Positions 1 to 7,980 of a stretch of 41,400 bases of DNA are shown in pieces. Location: positions 1 to 41,400 of the forward strand of contig JAEDFA010000008.1 of NCBI GenBank assembly GCA_016293005.1, given 5' to 3'. Position 1 is the first letter of the stretch; each line of letters begins with the position of its first letter. The position numbers and the translations under genes are program-made. The DNA is from Treponema sp. (GTDB lineage: Bacteria > Spirochaetota > Spirochaetia > Treponematales > Treponemataceae). The notes under the pieces are model-generated. The model saw nothing but the letters and a program-made list of their open reading frames with translations, was not told the DNA's origin and did not search any database.

Positions 1-38
1 TCTTAAGATTCTTCATATATTTTTTTGAGGGTAAAAAT

Positions 39-1103
39 ATGAAAAAAACAATCCTTTCACTCGTTGCCATTTCTGTTCTTTTTTTGGCAGGCTGTAACAA
101 TGATTCTCCAACAGAACAAAAAATCGTCGAACATGTCACAGTTCAATCAGTAAAAATTCCAGAAAGCGTTCAAAACGGAATTGCAAACAACGAAATCAAG
201 AATGCACAAAAAGAAGACCAAACTGTAATTACAGACTACCTTGATTCAATGCAAACTCAAGAATCTCTTTCACAAAATCTTCTTTCTGCAATTAAAACTG
301 CACCTCTTCCGTCTGAATCACGCGACACTTCTTATACAGATTTAAAAAATTATTCAGAAGAACTTCAAGCACAAATTGCAAAAATGACAGAAGATTTACA
401 GAACGGTTCAGCTTCAATGAGTTTTGTAAAAACACCGGGAAAAATCACTGACATTCCAAACGCAGATGGTCTTGAACTTACAATTCCGCTTATTTCAATG
501 AATGTTACCGCTTCTATAAACCAAACAACAGCCAATGTCAGTCTTGCAGGCGATATTAAAAACGGAGCGATCATTTCTATCGATTGTGAAAAATTCCCGG
601 CTGAACAAGAAGAAATTAAAAGCATAAAAATCAGCGAAGAAATTTCAAACTCAATTGCCATAAATATGAAACCAAATATGACAGCTGATTCATCAAATGA
701 ACCTGCTTTTGATATCAGCGGAAAAGCAACTTACATTACAAAATACAATCTTGGCGAAGTTTTCGTAATTCCTTTAGAAGACGGTCTTCCTATTGCCGGA
801 AAAATTTTTGCTACGGTAAATCTAAAACTCAAAGTTGAAGATATAGCTAAACTCACAAAAGATTTCCAAGATATTTCTGAAGATGCAATTTCAAGCGTTG
901 CAAACCCAAGCCTTGAAGTATACAAACTTCTTAAAGACTATTTTGAAATTGCAGAAATTCAAATCAGCGTTTACGACTTATACGGAACAAAATTATTCGA
1001 CTACAAGAACATCAATTCTTTTGAAGAGATTTTACAAGACGGATTCTCAGAAACAATTCTCGAAAAATTAAAAGAATTACAGAATCAGTTTACAGGATTA
1101 TAA
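39..1103 (+). CDS. Predicted lipoprotein of unknown function
   Basis: A 354-residue protein with a lipoprotein signal peptide: MKK start, hydrophobic core to about residue 16, and lipobox LAGC with the acylated cysteine at residue 19, followed by NND. It should be exported and lipid-anchored. The mature part is rich in Lys, Glu, Ser and Ile and shows no catalytic motif I recognise. It alternates helical stretches (residues about 60-120 and 275-300) with beta-like segments. The start is supported by GAGGG at 27-31, 7 nt before ATG. It converges on hisB, with a long inverted repeat between them. Its promoter probably lies left of the window. The lipoprotein call is firm; the function is unknown. 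Confidence 0.85.
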   Translation: MKKTILSLVAISVLFLAGCNNDSPTEQKIVEHVTVQSVKIPESVQNGIANNEIKNAQKEDQTVITDYLDSMQTQESLSQNLLSAIKTAPLPSESRDTSYTDLKNYSEELQAQIAKMTEDLQNGSASMSFVKTPGKITDIPNADGLELTIPLISMNVTASINQTTANVSLAGDIKNGAIISIDCEKFPAEQEEIKSIKISEEISNSIAINMKPNMTADSSNEPAFDISGKATYITKYNLGEVFVIPLEDGLPIAGKIFATVNLKLKVEDIAKLTKDFQDISEDAISSVANPSLEVYKLLKDYFEIAEIQISVYDLYGTKLFDYKNINSFEEILQDGFSETILEKLKELQNQFTGL

Positions 1104-1121
1104 AAAATATTTTTCAAGTAC

Positions 1122-1169
1122 GGCAGAAACTTTGTTCACATTAAAAAGCGAACATTAAAAGTTTCTGCC
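1122..1169. terminator. Long inverted repeat between convergent genes
   Basis: GGCAGAAACTTT (1122-1133) is the perfect reverse complement of AAAGTTTCTGCC (1158-1169). TGTTC/GAACA can pair further inside. It lies between the lipoprotein gene and hisB, which converge here. Neither strand has an immediate U-run (minus strand has a loose T-rich tail beyond 1120), so it may be a bidirectional terminator or a 3'-end stabilising hairpin. Confidence 0.6.
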
Positions 1170-1190
1170 ACACTGAAAAGTAAAAAAATC

Positions 1191-1808
1191 TTATACGATA
1201 ACGCCTTTTGTAGACGGAATCGAACCATTTCTGCGCTCATCAATTTCTACGGCGCTACGAATCGCTCTTGCAGCCGCTTTAAAAAGTCCTTCCATTTTGT
1301 GGTGATCGCTCCTGCCACGAATAACATCAAGATGAAGATTGCACTGCGCAGAATTTACAAACGCCTGCCAGAAATCTTCGAAACAGTCAGTCTGAAAACT
1401 GGATTCTTTTCCATCCTGATTAATTGAAACAAGCGGAATTCCTGAAAGTTTTGAATCGCACACAAGAAACGGACGACCGCCAAAATCTACTGCCGCTTGC
1501 GCAAGAGTTTCGTCCATTGGGTAAATGAAAAAGCCGCTTCTGAAAATTCCGGCGCAATCTCCAAGCGCTTTTGAAAAACAAAGCCCTAAAACAATTCCAG
1601 TATCTTCTATTAAATGGTGTTGATCGACTTCCAAATCGCCTTTTATTGAACCTGTTAAATCAAAAAGTCCGTGTTTGCAGAACGATTTTAACATGTGATC
1701 AAAAAAACCGATTGGATTTTTCACATCGCACTTTCCAGTTCCGTCTAAATTTAATGTAAGAGAAATCTGCGTTTCGCCAGTTTTTCGTTCTACAGTTGCA
1801 ATTCTCAT
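1191..1808 (-). CDS. hisB: Imidazoleglycerol-phosphate dehydratase (HisB)
   Basis: Catalyses the dehydration of imidazole-glycerol phosphate to imidazole-acetol phosphate in histidine synthesis, in the cytoplasm. At 205 residues it is the usual monofunctional form, without the phosphatase domain. Diagnostic metal-binding motifs are visible: GFFDHMLKSFCKHG near residues 34-47, HHLIEDTGIVLG near 64-75, and the C-terminal RSDHHKMEGLFKAAARA. The start has a ribosome site (AAGAGG, 6 nt upstream). It lies 39 bp downstream of hisG on the same strand, so the two are probably cotranscribed. The other his genes are not in the window. Confidence 0.96.
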   Translation of the reverse strand: MRIATVERKTGETQISLTLNLDGTGKCDVKNPIGFFDHMLKSFCKHGLFDLTGSIKGDLEVDQHHLIEDTGIVLGLCFSKALGDCAGIFRSGFFIYPMDETLAQAAVDFGGRPFLVCDSKLSGIPLVSINQDGKESSFQTDCFEDFWQAFVNSAQCNLHLDVIRGRSDHHKMEGLFKAAARAIRSAVEIDERRNGSIPSTKGVIV

Positions 1809-1847
1809 TTTTTGCCTCTTAAAAATTTAAATTCAGTTTAAAACATT

Positions 1848-2720
1848 TTACTGAACAACTTTTCGCAATTCGTATTCAAGAATGTCCGTTGCGCCAAGCG
1901 ACTGAAGTTTTGGAAGAAGAGTAGGAACTTCGCATTTGTTAACAGCAATTTTTACAGCATAACCGTTGTCGCCAAAAAGAGGGCTTACAGTCGGACTTCG
2001 CATTGAAGGAAGACCTTTTACAAGCGAATCAAATTTATCTTTTGCGACATTCATTTCAAGCATAACTCTTCCGCGTGCATTTAAAACTGTTTCAAAAAGC
2101 ATTTTAAGTTCGAGAATCTTCTGTTTTTTTTGTGGATTTTTCATTGCTTCTTTTGAAGCGTACATTCTTGTTGAAGATTCCATCAAAGTGTCGACGATTT
2201 TAAGCCTGTTTGCCTTTAAGGAAGAACCGGTTGAAGTGTTATCGATAAGAATTTGAGCCATTGCATCTTCTGTATCCTGAACAAAACCTTCGCTTGTTCC
2301 CCATGTTCTGAAAATTGTTCCGTTGATTTTTTTTGATTCAACCCATTTTTTGCTCAAAGACTGATATTCAGTTGCAATCGTAACATGATTTTTTAAAAGC
2401 GCTTCTAAATCTTTTGTTTCTGGAATTGCGGCAACGATTCTAACCGGGTCAAACCCCAAATCCATAATTTCTTCTACTTTATCTTCTACGCCATTTTCAT
2501 AAACCCAGTCTTTTCCTGAAAAACCTAAATCTGCTTTATTTTCTGAAAGAAGAAAACTTGTTATTTGTGGCTTTACAACCTGAAATGCCAAATCTTTTTG
2601 GTTTGTTGTTGGAAAATAAGTTCGTTCAGGAAGATGAATAGAAATTCCTACATCATTTAAAAGTTCGTAAACCGATTCATAAATTCTTCCCTTTGCTAGC
2701 AAAATCTTTAATTTTTCCAT
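1848..2720 (-). CDS. hisG: ATP phosphoribosyltransferase, long form (HisG)
   Basis: First and committed enzyme of histidine synthesis, joining ATP and PRPP. At 290 residues it matches the long hexameric form, with a C-terminal ACT-like regulatory domain that normally mediates histidine feedback inhibition. Visible motifs: LAKGRIYE near the N-terminus, ADLGFSGKDWV around residues 62-72, and the PRPP-binding loop IDNTSTGSSLKANRLKI around 160-176. The ribosome site AAGGA sits 6 nt before ATG. A good promoter lies 68-96 bp upstream. It is the first gene of a hisG-hisB unit. The leader contains only a weak hairpin, and I see no his leader peptide or T-box. Confidence 0.96.
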   Translation of the reverse strand: MEKLKILLAKGRIYESVYELLNDVGISIHLPERTYFPTTNQKDLAFQVVKPQITSFLLSENKADLGFSGKDWVYENGVEDKVEEIMDLGFDPVRIVAAIPETKDLEALLKNHVTIATEYQSLSKKWVESKKINGTIFRTWGTSEGFVQDTEDAMAQILIDNTSTGSSLKANRLKIVDTLMESSTRMYASKEAMKNPQKKQKILELKMLFETVLNARGRVMLEMNVAKDKFDSLVKGLPSMRSPTVSPLFGDNGYAVKIAVNKCEVPTLLPKLQSLGATDILEYELRKVVQ

Positions 2721-2787
2721 AGTAATTCCTTTTTATTAAATTCTGTTAAACCCAAAAGAACTTCGGGCATAAAATTAGAGTGATTTA

Positions 2788-2816
2788 ATTATACAAAAGA
2801 AATTGCAATCATTCAA
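2788..2816 (-). promoter_or_regulatory. Promoter for hisGB
   Basis: On the minus strand, TTGAAT (2811-2816) and TATAAT (2788-2793) are separated by 17 bp. This fits a sigma70-type promoter about 70 nt upstream of the hisG start. Confidence 0.6.
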
Positions 2817-2831
2817 CAAAAGGAAAATGAA

Positions 2832-4520
2832 TTAATATCCGTCGCTCATTGCACGGTTGTTGTCTTTTATACAAAGTTCGTCGTAAACAAGCGAACGGCG
2901 GCGCAAATCTTCTTTTAATTCTTTTGGGAACGGCATATTTCTCCAGAAAATTCCGCGGACTTCTTTTTCAAGACGCTGAACGCCTTCAGATTCTTTTGTC
3001 ATCCAGAGAATATAATCTTCGATGAAGAAATATTTTATGTCACCCTTTAACTTCATTCTGTCGACATACTGATAATACTGACCGGTAAGTCCTTCTTCCA
3101 TCCAGTAATAACTTGCCTTTTCTTTTGCAACCTGCCATCGTAAATCTGCAACTGCCGTCAAAACTGCAATTTTTAAATCCCGCGGATACATAGGAACAAC
3201 GATTCGACCACGGCTTGTAACTCTATTGTAGCGGTCAAAAGGTTCCCAGCAAAAACCACGGTCTCCATAAGTTGGCAGAAGAAGAACATACGGAACGATT
3301 CTGTTAGGAACATTTTTATGAACGCGGCAGAATGCACCCGGATCAATTGATTCAATCCAGCGAAGAACTTCCATTACATTTTCGCGTGTTCCAGTGCCCT
3401 TTTCCATACAGTGATAAAATTCCCGCGTAAAAATCGGAAACTGATTTCCCTGACGACCGCAAGTCATTTTTGCCATCTGACGGACAGTTTCAAATTCTAT
3501 ATTGACCGCTTCTGTATCGGCTGGCTGAACTTCCTGCGGTGCAGAAGAAATTTTTGATTCAACATTTGAATAACTTGCCTTTGCCTCTTCCCAATCGTTG
3601 AACGCTTTTGTTAATTCACGGTTGTTTTTTGAAAGTCTGTGAAGTCTGTCTGAAATTTCTGCAAAAAGCCTCTGCTGAGCATCTGTGTAAGGCTGAGAAT
3701 GTTCTTCTTCACCGTAAACCGGCTGATGTTCGCAAAGTGCATTGACTTTCTCTTTTAATTCTTCTTCAAGCATTTCTCTTTCATTTTCTTTTATGCTTAA
3801 AATATTTTCTGCGCTCTGAAGTTTTCCAGAATTTTTTGCCTGAAGCTGCATAAGACGCGACTGTTCAATTTGATTTGCTTCTTCCGGGGATAAGGCTTTA
3901 TGCGGAGTTCGTTTTTCATCTGTCATAGAATTTGAAAGGCGACCTGAAGCGATTTCTTTAAACCATTCATCGAGATAAAGAATCGGCTCATTGTACGGAT
4001 TTTCGTAAATCATCTTTGAGAAGAAAATTTTTTGTTCTGCTCTGAAAAGCGACGGAAGCAAAACTGCATAACGAATCAACATTCTTTTTGGCATTGGAAG
4101 CTGAAGATTTGCGCATTTTGGAGCCATTTTGCGGATTAGTTCCCACCACGCCGCAACGATATTCTGGCGGTAAACAGTTCTGTCATTTGAGTCGGTGCAT
4201 GTTAAATATTTTGAAAAAATAGTATGAACTCTTTGCGCGCCTTCTTCACCGCCTAACGCAATTTTGTAATAATTCTGGTCATCGTAAAAACCGTTAGATT
4301 CTTCGTTTACAAATTTTGTAATCGCCGAAAATTCTTTTTTCTTTAAATCGACATCGTGAAAAGTCTTTGAACTTCCCGGCTTGTTAGAAAATAAATCACT
4401 TTTTGAAGAAATGTTTACAGAGTTTGTATCGAAATAGTCGATATCAATTTCATTTGGAGTTTCATCTTGAATATCGTTTAAAAGGGCGTCAATAGACGAA
4501 TCAAATTCATTATTTGCCAT
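2832..4520 (-). CDS. Conserved-looking protein of unknown function, coiled-coil centre
   Basis: A 562-residue soluble protein I do not recognise. There is no signal peptide or membrane segment. Residues about 1-60 are acidic and probably disordered. About 70-200 look globular, with several Trp and aromatic residues. About 210-330 are charged and heptad-like, probably a coiled coil. The C-terminal 200 residues are aromatic- and Arg-rich and look globular. The start has CTGGAG 8 nt upstream and a strong promoter. It is transcribed alone, with hisG's promoter just beyond its 3' end. It might be spirochaete-specific, but a profile search would be needed to say so. Confidence 0.8.
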   Translation of the reverse strand: MANNEFDSSIDALLNDIQDETPNEIDIDYFDTNSVNISSKSDLFSNKPGSSKTFHDVDLKKKEFSAITKFVNEESNGFYDDQNYYKIALGGEEGAQRVHTIFSKYLTCTDSNDRTVYRQNIVAAWWELIRKMAPKCANLQLPMPKRMLIRYAVLLPSLFRAEQKIFFSKMIYENPYNEPILYLDEWFKEIASGRLSNSMTDEKRTPHKALSPEEANQIEQSRLMQLQAKNSGKLQSAENILSIKENEREMLEEELKEKVNALCEHQPVYGEEEHSQPYTDAQQRLFAEISDRLHRLSKNNRELTKAFNDWEEAKASYSNVESKISSAPQEVQPADTEAVNIEFETVRQMAKMTCGRQGNQFPIFTREFYHCMEKGTGTRENVMEVLRWIESIDPGAFCRVHKNVPNRIVPYVLLLPTYGDRGFCWEPFDRYNRVTSRGRIVVPMYPRDLKIAVLTAVADLRWQVAKEKASYYWMEEGLTGQYYQYVDRMKLKGDIKYFFIEDYILWMTKESEGVQRLEKEVRGIFWRNMPFPKELKEDLRRRSLVYDELCIKDNNRAMSDGY

Positions 4521-4562
4521 AAAATAACTCCAGGAACATAGATTTCAAATTCAGTATTTAAA

Positions 4563-4591
4563 ATTATACCACGAGATACCATTACTTGCAA
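4563..4591 (-). promoter_or_regulatory. Promoter for the 562-residue protein
   Basis: Minus strand: TTGCAA (4586-4591), 17-bp spacer, TATAAT (4563-4568), about 42 bp upstream of the start codon. Confidence 0.65.
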
Positions 4592-4699
4592 ATTTTTAAG
4601 AATGAATAACTCAGGGCTTTCGCATTACAGACGATTTTATATTGAAAAAAAATGAAAAAAGCGAAACTCCTTAGAGTCATAGAATTTAAAAAATGTAGA

Positions 4700-4728
4700 T
4701 TTACAAATTAAAAAACAAATTATAAAAT
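4700..4728 (+). promoter_or_regulatory. Promoter for the flavin-reductase/rubredoxin gene
   Basis: TTTACA (4700-4705), 17-bp spacer, TAAAAT (4723-4728), then a 25-nt leader with GAGG at 4745-4748 before ATG at 4754. It diverges from the promoter at 4563-4591. The rest of the 233-bp intergenic region shows only AT-rich sequence and a poor inverted repeat around 4611-4677. Confidence 0.55.
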
Positions 4729-4753
4729 AAAAGAAAAATATTTCGAGGTTTAT

Positions 4754-5371
4754 ATGAATTCAAAAGCATTATACAATTTATCTTATGGAGTTTTCGTTCT
4801 TGGCACAAAAAGCAGCGGAAAAATCAACGCCTGCATCACAAACACATGTATTCAGGTCGCTTCAGAACCTGTGCGCATCGCAATTTCTGTTCTAAATCAA
4901 AATCTTACATGTTCAATGATAAAAGAATCAGGATTTTTCAGTCTTTCAGTTTTAGATTCCACATGTTCTTTCGATTTAATCAAACACTTTGGTTTCCAGT
5001 CAGGAAAAACAACAGACAAATTTGCAAATTTTAAACACGAAACAGATTCAAACGGCTGTCCTTACATCACGGAATCAGTCTGTTCAGTTTTAAAATGCAA
5101 AGTCCTCTCTTCGCAAGACCTTGGAACTCACACGCTTTTCATCGCAGAAGTTCAGGATGCAGAAATTTTAAGTTCAAACGCGCCTGTAACTTACGCCGAT
5201 TACCAGAACAAAATCAAGCCAAAACCAACTGTAAATAAAGAAAAGAAAATCGTAGGCTGGAAATGCAAAATCTGCGGATTTATTTATTCTGGTGCAGAAC
5301 TTCCAGACGATTACACATGCCCACTTTGCGGACATCCGGCAGAAGATTTTGAACCAATCTACGAAGAATAA
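4754..5371 (+). CDS. Flavin reductase-like protein fused to rubredoxin
   Basis: A 205-residue two-domain electron carrier. Residues about 1-155 resemble the FMN-binding flavin-reductase/flavoredoxin domain, including the early GxINAC(I)TNT stretch. Residues about 168-205 form a complete rubredoxin with four iron ligands, C171-x2-C174-G and C189-x2-C192-G, plus the typical LPDDYTCPLCG core. This is the layout of the high-molecular-weight rubredoxins of anaerobes, which pass electrons from NAD(P)H to flavodiiron proteins for oxygen or NO removal. No partner is encoded nearby, so the electron acceptor is inferred. GAGG sits 5 nt before ATG. It appears monocistronic. Confidence 0.88.
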   Translation: MNSKALYNLSYGVFVLGTKSSGKINACITNTCIQVASEPVRIAISVLNQNLTCSMIKESGFFSLSVLDSTCSFDLIKHFGFQSGKTTDKFANFKHETDSNGCPYITESVCSVLKCKVLSSQDLGTHTLFIAEVQDAEILSSNAPVTYADYQNKIKPKPTVNKEKKIVGWKCKICGFIYSGAELPDDYTCPLCGHPAEDFEPIYEE

Positions 5372-5426
5372 CTATCTTTAGCGTAAATTATTACAAAAAT
5401 TTAAAAAAACGCAATCTGAACAAATA

Positions 5427-5455
5427 TTGCAATATTTATTTTTTATGTCTATACT
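5427..5455 (+). promoter_or_regulatory. Promoter for cls, with almost no leader
   Basis: TTGCAA (5427-5432), 17-bp spacer, TATACT (5450-5455). The ATG follows after only 6 nt, so transcription would begin at or next to the start codon. There is no Shine-Dalgarno sequence. Confidence 0.65.
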
Positions 5456-5461
5456 CGAATT

Positions 5462-7051
5462 ATGAAAGGCGAAGATAAATATACGCAAAAAAAATTATTG
5501 AAATTCTTTAAAACTATCGTTATTTCTCGAATGTTCATAATTATAATTCTTCTTTTGATTCAGTTTGCGTTTTATTTTACGCTCTTTTTCAAATTTGAAG
5601 AACTTTCAGAATATTTCGGCTACTTCAACCTTCTTGTAAGCATTTTTTTCTTCATTTATCTTTACAATCAGCCGGGAAAAAACGAATTTAAACTTACATG
5701 GCTTTTTCCAATACTCATAATGCCGGTTTTCGGAATTCTTCTTTACATATTTTTAAAAACAAATTTCGGCGGATTTGCCTTAAAAAAAGAACTGAACAAA
5801 ACTCGCTTTCTGACAGACAAGTATTTTTTCAACAAAAACGAATCATCTGAACTTTCTTCGTACCCAAAAATCAGCGACCTTGCAATTTATCTTTCAAAAT
5901 CGTGCAAAAATCCGTCTTTTGCAAAAAACAAACTAAAATATTTTCCAAGCGGAGAACTTGCTTTTGAAGACATCAAAAACGAATTAAAAAACGCACAAAA
6001 ATTCATATTTATCGAATATTTTATCATCGAACCAAGCCAAATCTGGAATGAAATTCTTGAAATTCTCAAGGAAAAAGCATCAAAAGGCGTTGAAATCAGA
6101 ATTTTATACGACAGTGTAGGTTCACTCGATTTTTCTTCCCCAAAATACGAACAATATTTAAAACGAAGCGGCATAAATGCAAAAATCTTCATGCGCTTTG
6201 TTCCAATCATAAACACAGGTTTAAACAACCGCGACCACAGAAAAATTCTTGTAATCGATGGAAAAACCTGCTACACCGGCGGAATCAATATCTCTGACGA
6301 ATATGCAAACCTCGCTTTTCCGCGTTTTGACTACTGGAAAGACATTGCAGTTAAAATCAACGGACCATGCATTGAATCTTTTACAATGATGTTTCTGCAG
6401 CTTTGGCATGTTTCGCATAAAACGCTCAAAAAAAATCATTCAGAAGAACTTTTAAATGATTTTAAAAATTATGCTGAACTTCCGTACGAACAATACGATG
6501 AAAAAGGAATTGCAATTCCGTACTGCGATGATGCATACAACGATGAAGATGTCGCAGAAAATGTCTATCTTTACATGATTCAAAAAGCGCAAAAATATGT
6601 TCACATAATGACTCCGTACATCGTCATCGATAATTTTATGCTCGACGAACTCTGCTTTGCGGCAAAACGCGGTGTCGAAGTTTCAATAATCGTTCCAAAA
6701 CACTACGACCACTATGTTACTTTCTGCGTCGGAAGAACTTACATCAAAACGCTTGTAGAATCTGGCGTTAAAGTTTACGAATACAATCCAGGTTTTATTC
6801 ACGCAAAACTTTTTATTTCAGATGCAAGCACCTCAACAGTCGGTTCCGTAAACCTCGACTTCAGAAGCTTCTATCACCATTTCGAATGTGGCATTCTCTT
6901 CCACGAATCAGACGAAATCTCAAAATGCGAAGAAGATTTCCAAAACACATTAAAAGACTCCACTTTAATCACAGCGGAATCCTACAAAAAACTAAGCCCC
7001 GTAAAAAGAATCACTGGTCGTTGCGCAAGAATCATCTCGCCGCTGTTGTAA
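5462..7051 (+). CDS. cls: Cardiolipin synthase (phospholipase D family)
   Basis: A 529-residue membrane enzyme that condenses phosphatidylglycerol into cardiolipin, or uses related phospholipid substrates. Three hydrophobic segments at about residues 17-38, 43-62 and 72-94 precede two phospholipase D catalytic halves. Each half has an intact HxKxxxxD motif: H259-R-K-I-L-V-I-D, followed by GGINISDEY, and H447-A-K-L-F-I-S-D, followed by GSVNLDFRSF. Length and order match the bacterial Cls family. The start codon lies 6 nt after the -10 box, so translation is probably leaderless. An alternative substrate specificity (for example a phosphatidylserine synthase of the same superfamily) cannot be excluded. 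Confidence 0.93.
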   Translation: MKGEDKYTQKKLLKFFKTIVISRMFIIIILLLIQFAFYFTLFFKFEELSEYFGYFNLLVSIFFFIYLYNQPGKNEFKLTWLFPILIMPVFGILLYIFLKTNFGGFALKKELNKTRFLTDKYFFNKNESSELSSYPKISDLAIYLSKSCKNPSFAKNKLKYFPSGELAFEDIKNELKNAQKFIFIEYFIIEPSQIWNEILEILKEKASKGVEIRILYDSVGSLDFSSPKYEQYLKRSGINAKIFMRFVPIINTGLNNRDHRKILVIDGKTCYTGGINISDEYANLAFPRFDYWKDIAVKINGPCIESFTMMFLQLWHVSHKTLKKNHSEELLNDFKNYAELPYEQYDEKGIAIPYCDDAYNDEDVAENVYLYMIQKAQKYVHIMTPYIVIDNFMLDELCFAAKRGVEVSIIVPKHYDHYVTFCVGRTYIKTLVESGVKVYEYNPGFIHAKLFISDASTSTVGSVNLDFRSFYHHFECGILFHESDEISKCEEDFQNTLKDSTLITAESYKKLSPVKRITGRCARIISPLL

Positions 7052-7113
7052 AAAAATAGATTTTAAATAACTTTTAAAACTAATCTAAAATCCCTTTTTA
7101 CAAAAATCCAAAA

Positions 7114-7144
7114 TTTACAAGATTTACAAGATTTGCAAATCTTG
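7114..7144. promoter_or_regulatory. Putative operator: palindrome plus tandem 9-bp repeats
   Basis: CAAGATTTGCAAATCTTG (7127-7144) is an 18-bp perfect palindrome. It is preceded by two tandem copies of TTTACAAGA (7114-7122 and 7123-7131), the second overlapping its left half. The palindrome overlaps the first 3 bases of the -35 box at 7142-7147, a position typical of repressor sites. The regulator is unknown. Confidence 0.6.
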
Positions 7145-7169
7145 ACATATACAATTCAGACTGTATAAT
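7142..7169 (+). promoter_or_regulatory. Consensus-like promoter for the secreted protein
   Basis: TTGACA (7142-7147) and TATAAT (7164-7169) are exact consensus hexamers with a 16-bp spacer. They are followed by a leader of about 32 nt with GAGAGG before ATG at 7209. This is the best-matching promoter in the window. Confidence 0.8.
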
Positions 7170-7208
7170 ATAACAAAATTTAATTATATTCATTTCGAGA
7201 GGTGTTTT

Positions 7209-7907
7209 ATGAAAAAATTATTTATTTCAATTCTTGCGCTATTTACTTTAAATTCAGTTTTTGCAGGCGATTTTTATTCCAGCGACATTCAGCTTATCTT
7301 CGGTTTAGGGGAAGATTCTGCAACTTATAACGAAGGTTCTTTTAACCTAATAAAACACGAATATAAAAACACAAATATGAATATTGAGGTCGAATCATGG
7401 AACATTTTTAAACTCAATTCACTTTTCGGGCTCGGTTTTATGCTTTCAGGAGAGGCAGGAATAACAAAAACCTCTTCAATTATACAAAAGGATTTTACAC
7501 ACACACAAACACAAACATCCATTCCAGAAAAAAATCTTTCCTTCGCACTCCAATGGTCAGCTCTTCTAGGACCTGCAGTCACTTTTTCAATTCCAGATTC
7601 ACTAATAATCGGGGTATCAGCAGGTCTTGCCTACAAAGCAACATCTTTTGCATATAAAGTAAGTTCAACAGATAAAATCGACAGTTTTGCAGGATTCGGC
7701 TGGGGCGTAAATTTAAATGTAAAATTATTCCCGAACAAGCCTACATGTTTTGTTGGCGGTGTAAAACTTCTTAGCACATTCCCGGAAAAACTTTACTACG
7801 GAACAGATACTTCGAGCATAAAAATGTATGAAATGGACTCAAAACCCATAAACGATGCAAACAATCTTTATATGGGATTTTATATAGGAACTTCTTTTAA
7901 CTTATAA
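7209..7907 (+). CDS. Secreted, probably outer-membrane beta-barrel protein
   Basis: A 232-residue protein with a cleavable signal peptide (MKKLFISILALFTLNSVFA, cleavage after residue 19). The mature part has alternating polar and hydrophobic stretches and Gly/aromatic-rich strands such as GFGWGVNLNVKLF. It ends in a strand, GFYIGTSFNL, with an aromatic three residues from the C-terminus. That pattern suggests a small outer-membrane barrel like those found in treponemes, but no family is recognised. It has its own strong promoter and overlapping palindrome, so it may be abundant and controlled. A bidirectional terminator follows immediately. Confidence 0.78.
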   Translation: MKKLFISILALFTLNSVFAGDFYSSDIQLIFGLGEDSATYNEGSFNLIKHEYKNTNMNIEVESWNIFKLNSLFGLGFMLSGEAGITKTSSIIQKDFTHTQTQTSIPEKNLSFALQWSALLGPAVTFSIPDSLIIGVSAGLAYKATSFAYKVSSTDKIDSFAGFGWGVNLNVKLFPNKPTCFVGGVKLLSTFPEKLYYGTDTSSIKMYEMDSKPINDANNLYMGFYIGTSFNL

Positions 7908-7910
7908 AAA

Positions 7911-7951
7911 AAGCTGTCCTTTACAGAATTTAATTCTTTTGAAGACAGCTT
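7911..7951. terminator. Bidirectional intrinsic terminator
   Basis: AAGCTGTC (7911-7918) pairs with GACAGCTT (7944-7951). A T-rich tail follows on the plus strand (gtttatttttc), and on the minus strand the run of A before 7911 becomes a U-run. It separates the convergent secreted-protein and acyl-CoA ligase genes. Confidence 0.8.
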
Positions 7952-7980
7952 GTTTATTTTTCAAACTTTTATTTTTACAT

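Noticed and set aside
2721..2787. Histidine attenuator or riboswitch in the hisG leader
   Set aside because: Only a weak CCC/GGG hairpin is present, with no His-codon leader peptide or terminator/antiterminator pair.
4600..4690. Imperfect inverted repeat in the intergenic region before the rubredoxin gene
   Set aside because: Pairing is short and interrupted; not supported as a terminator or regulatory element.
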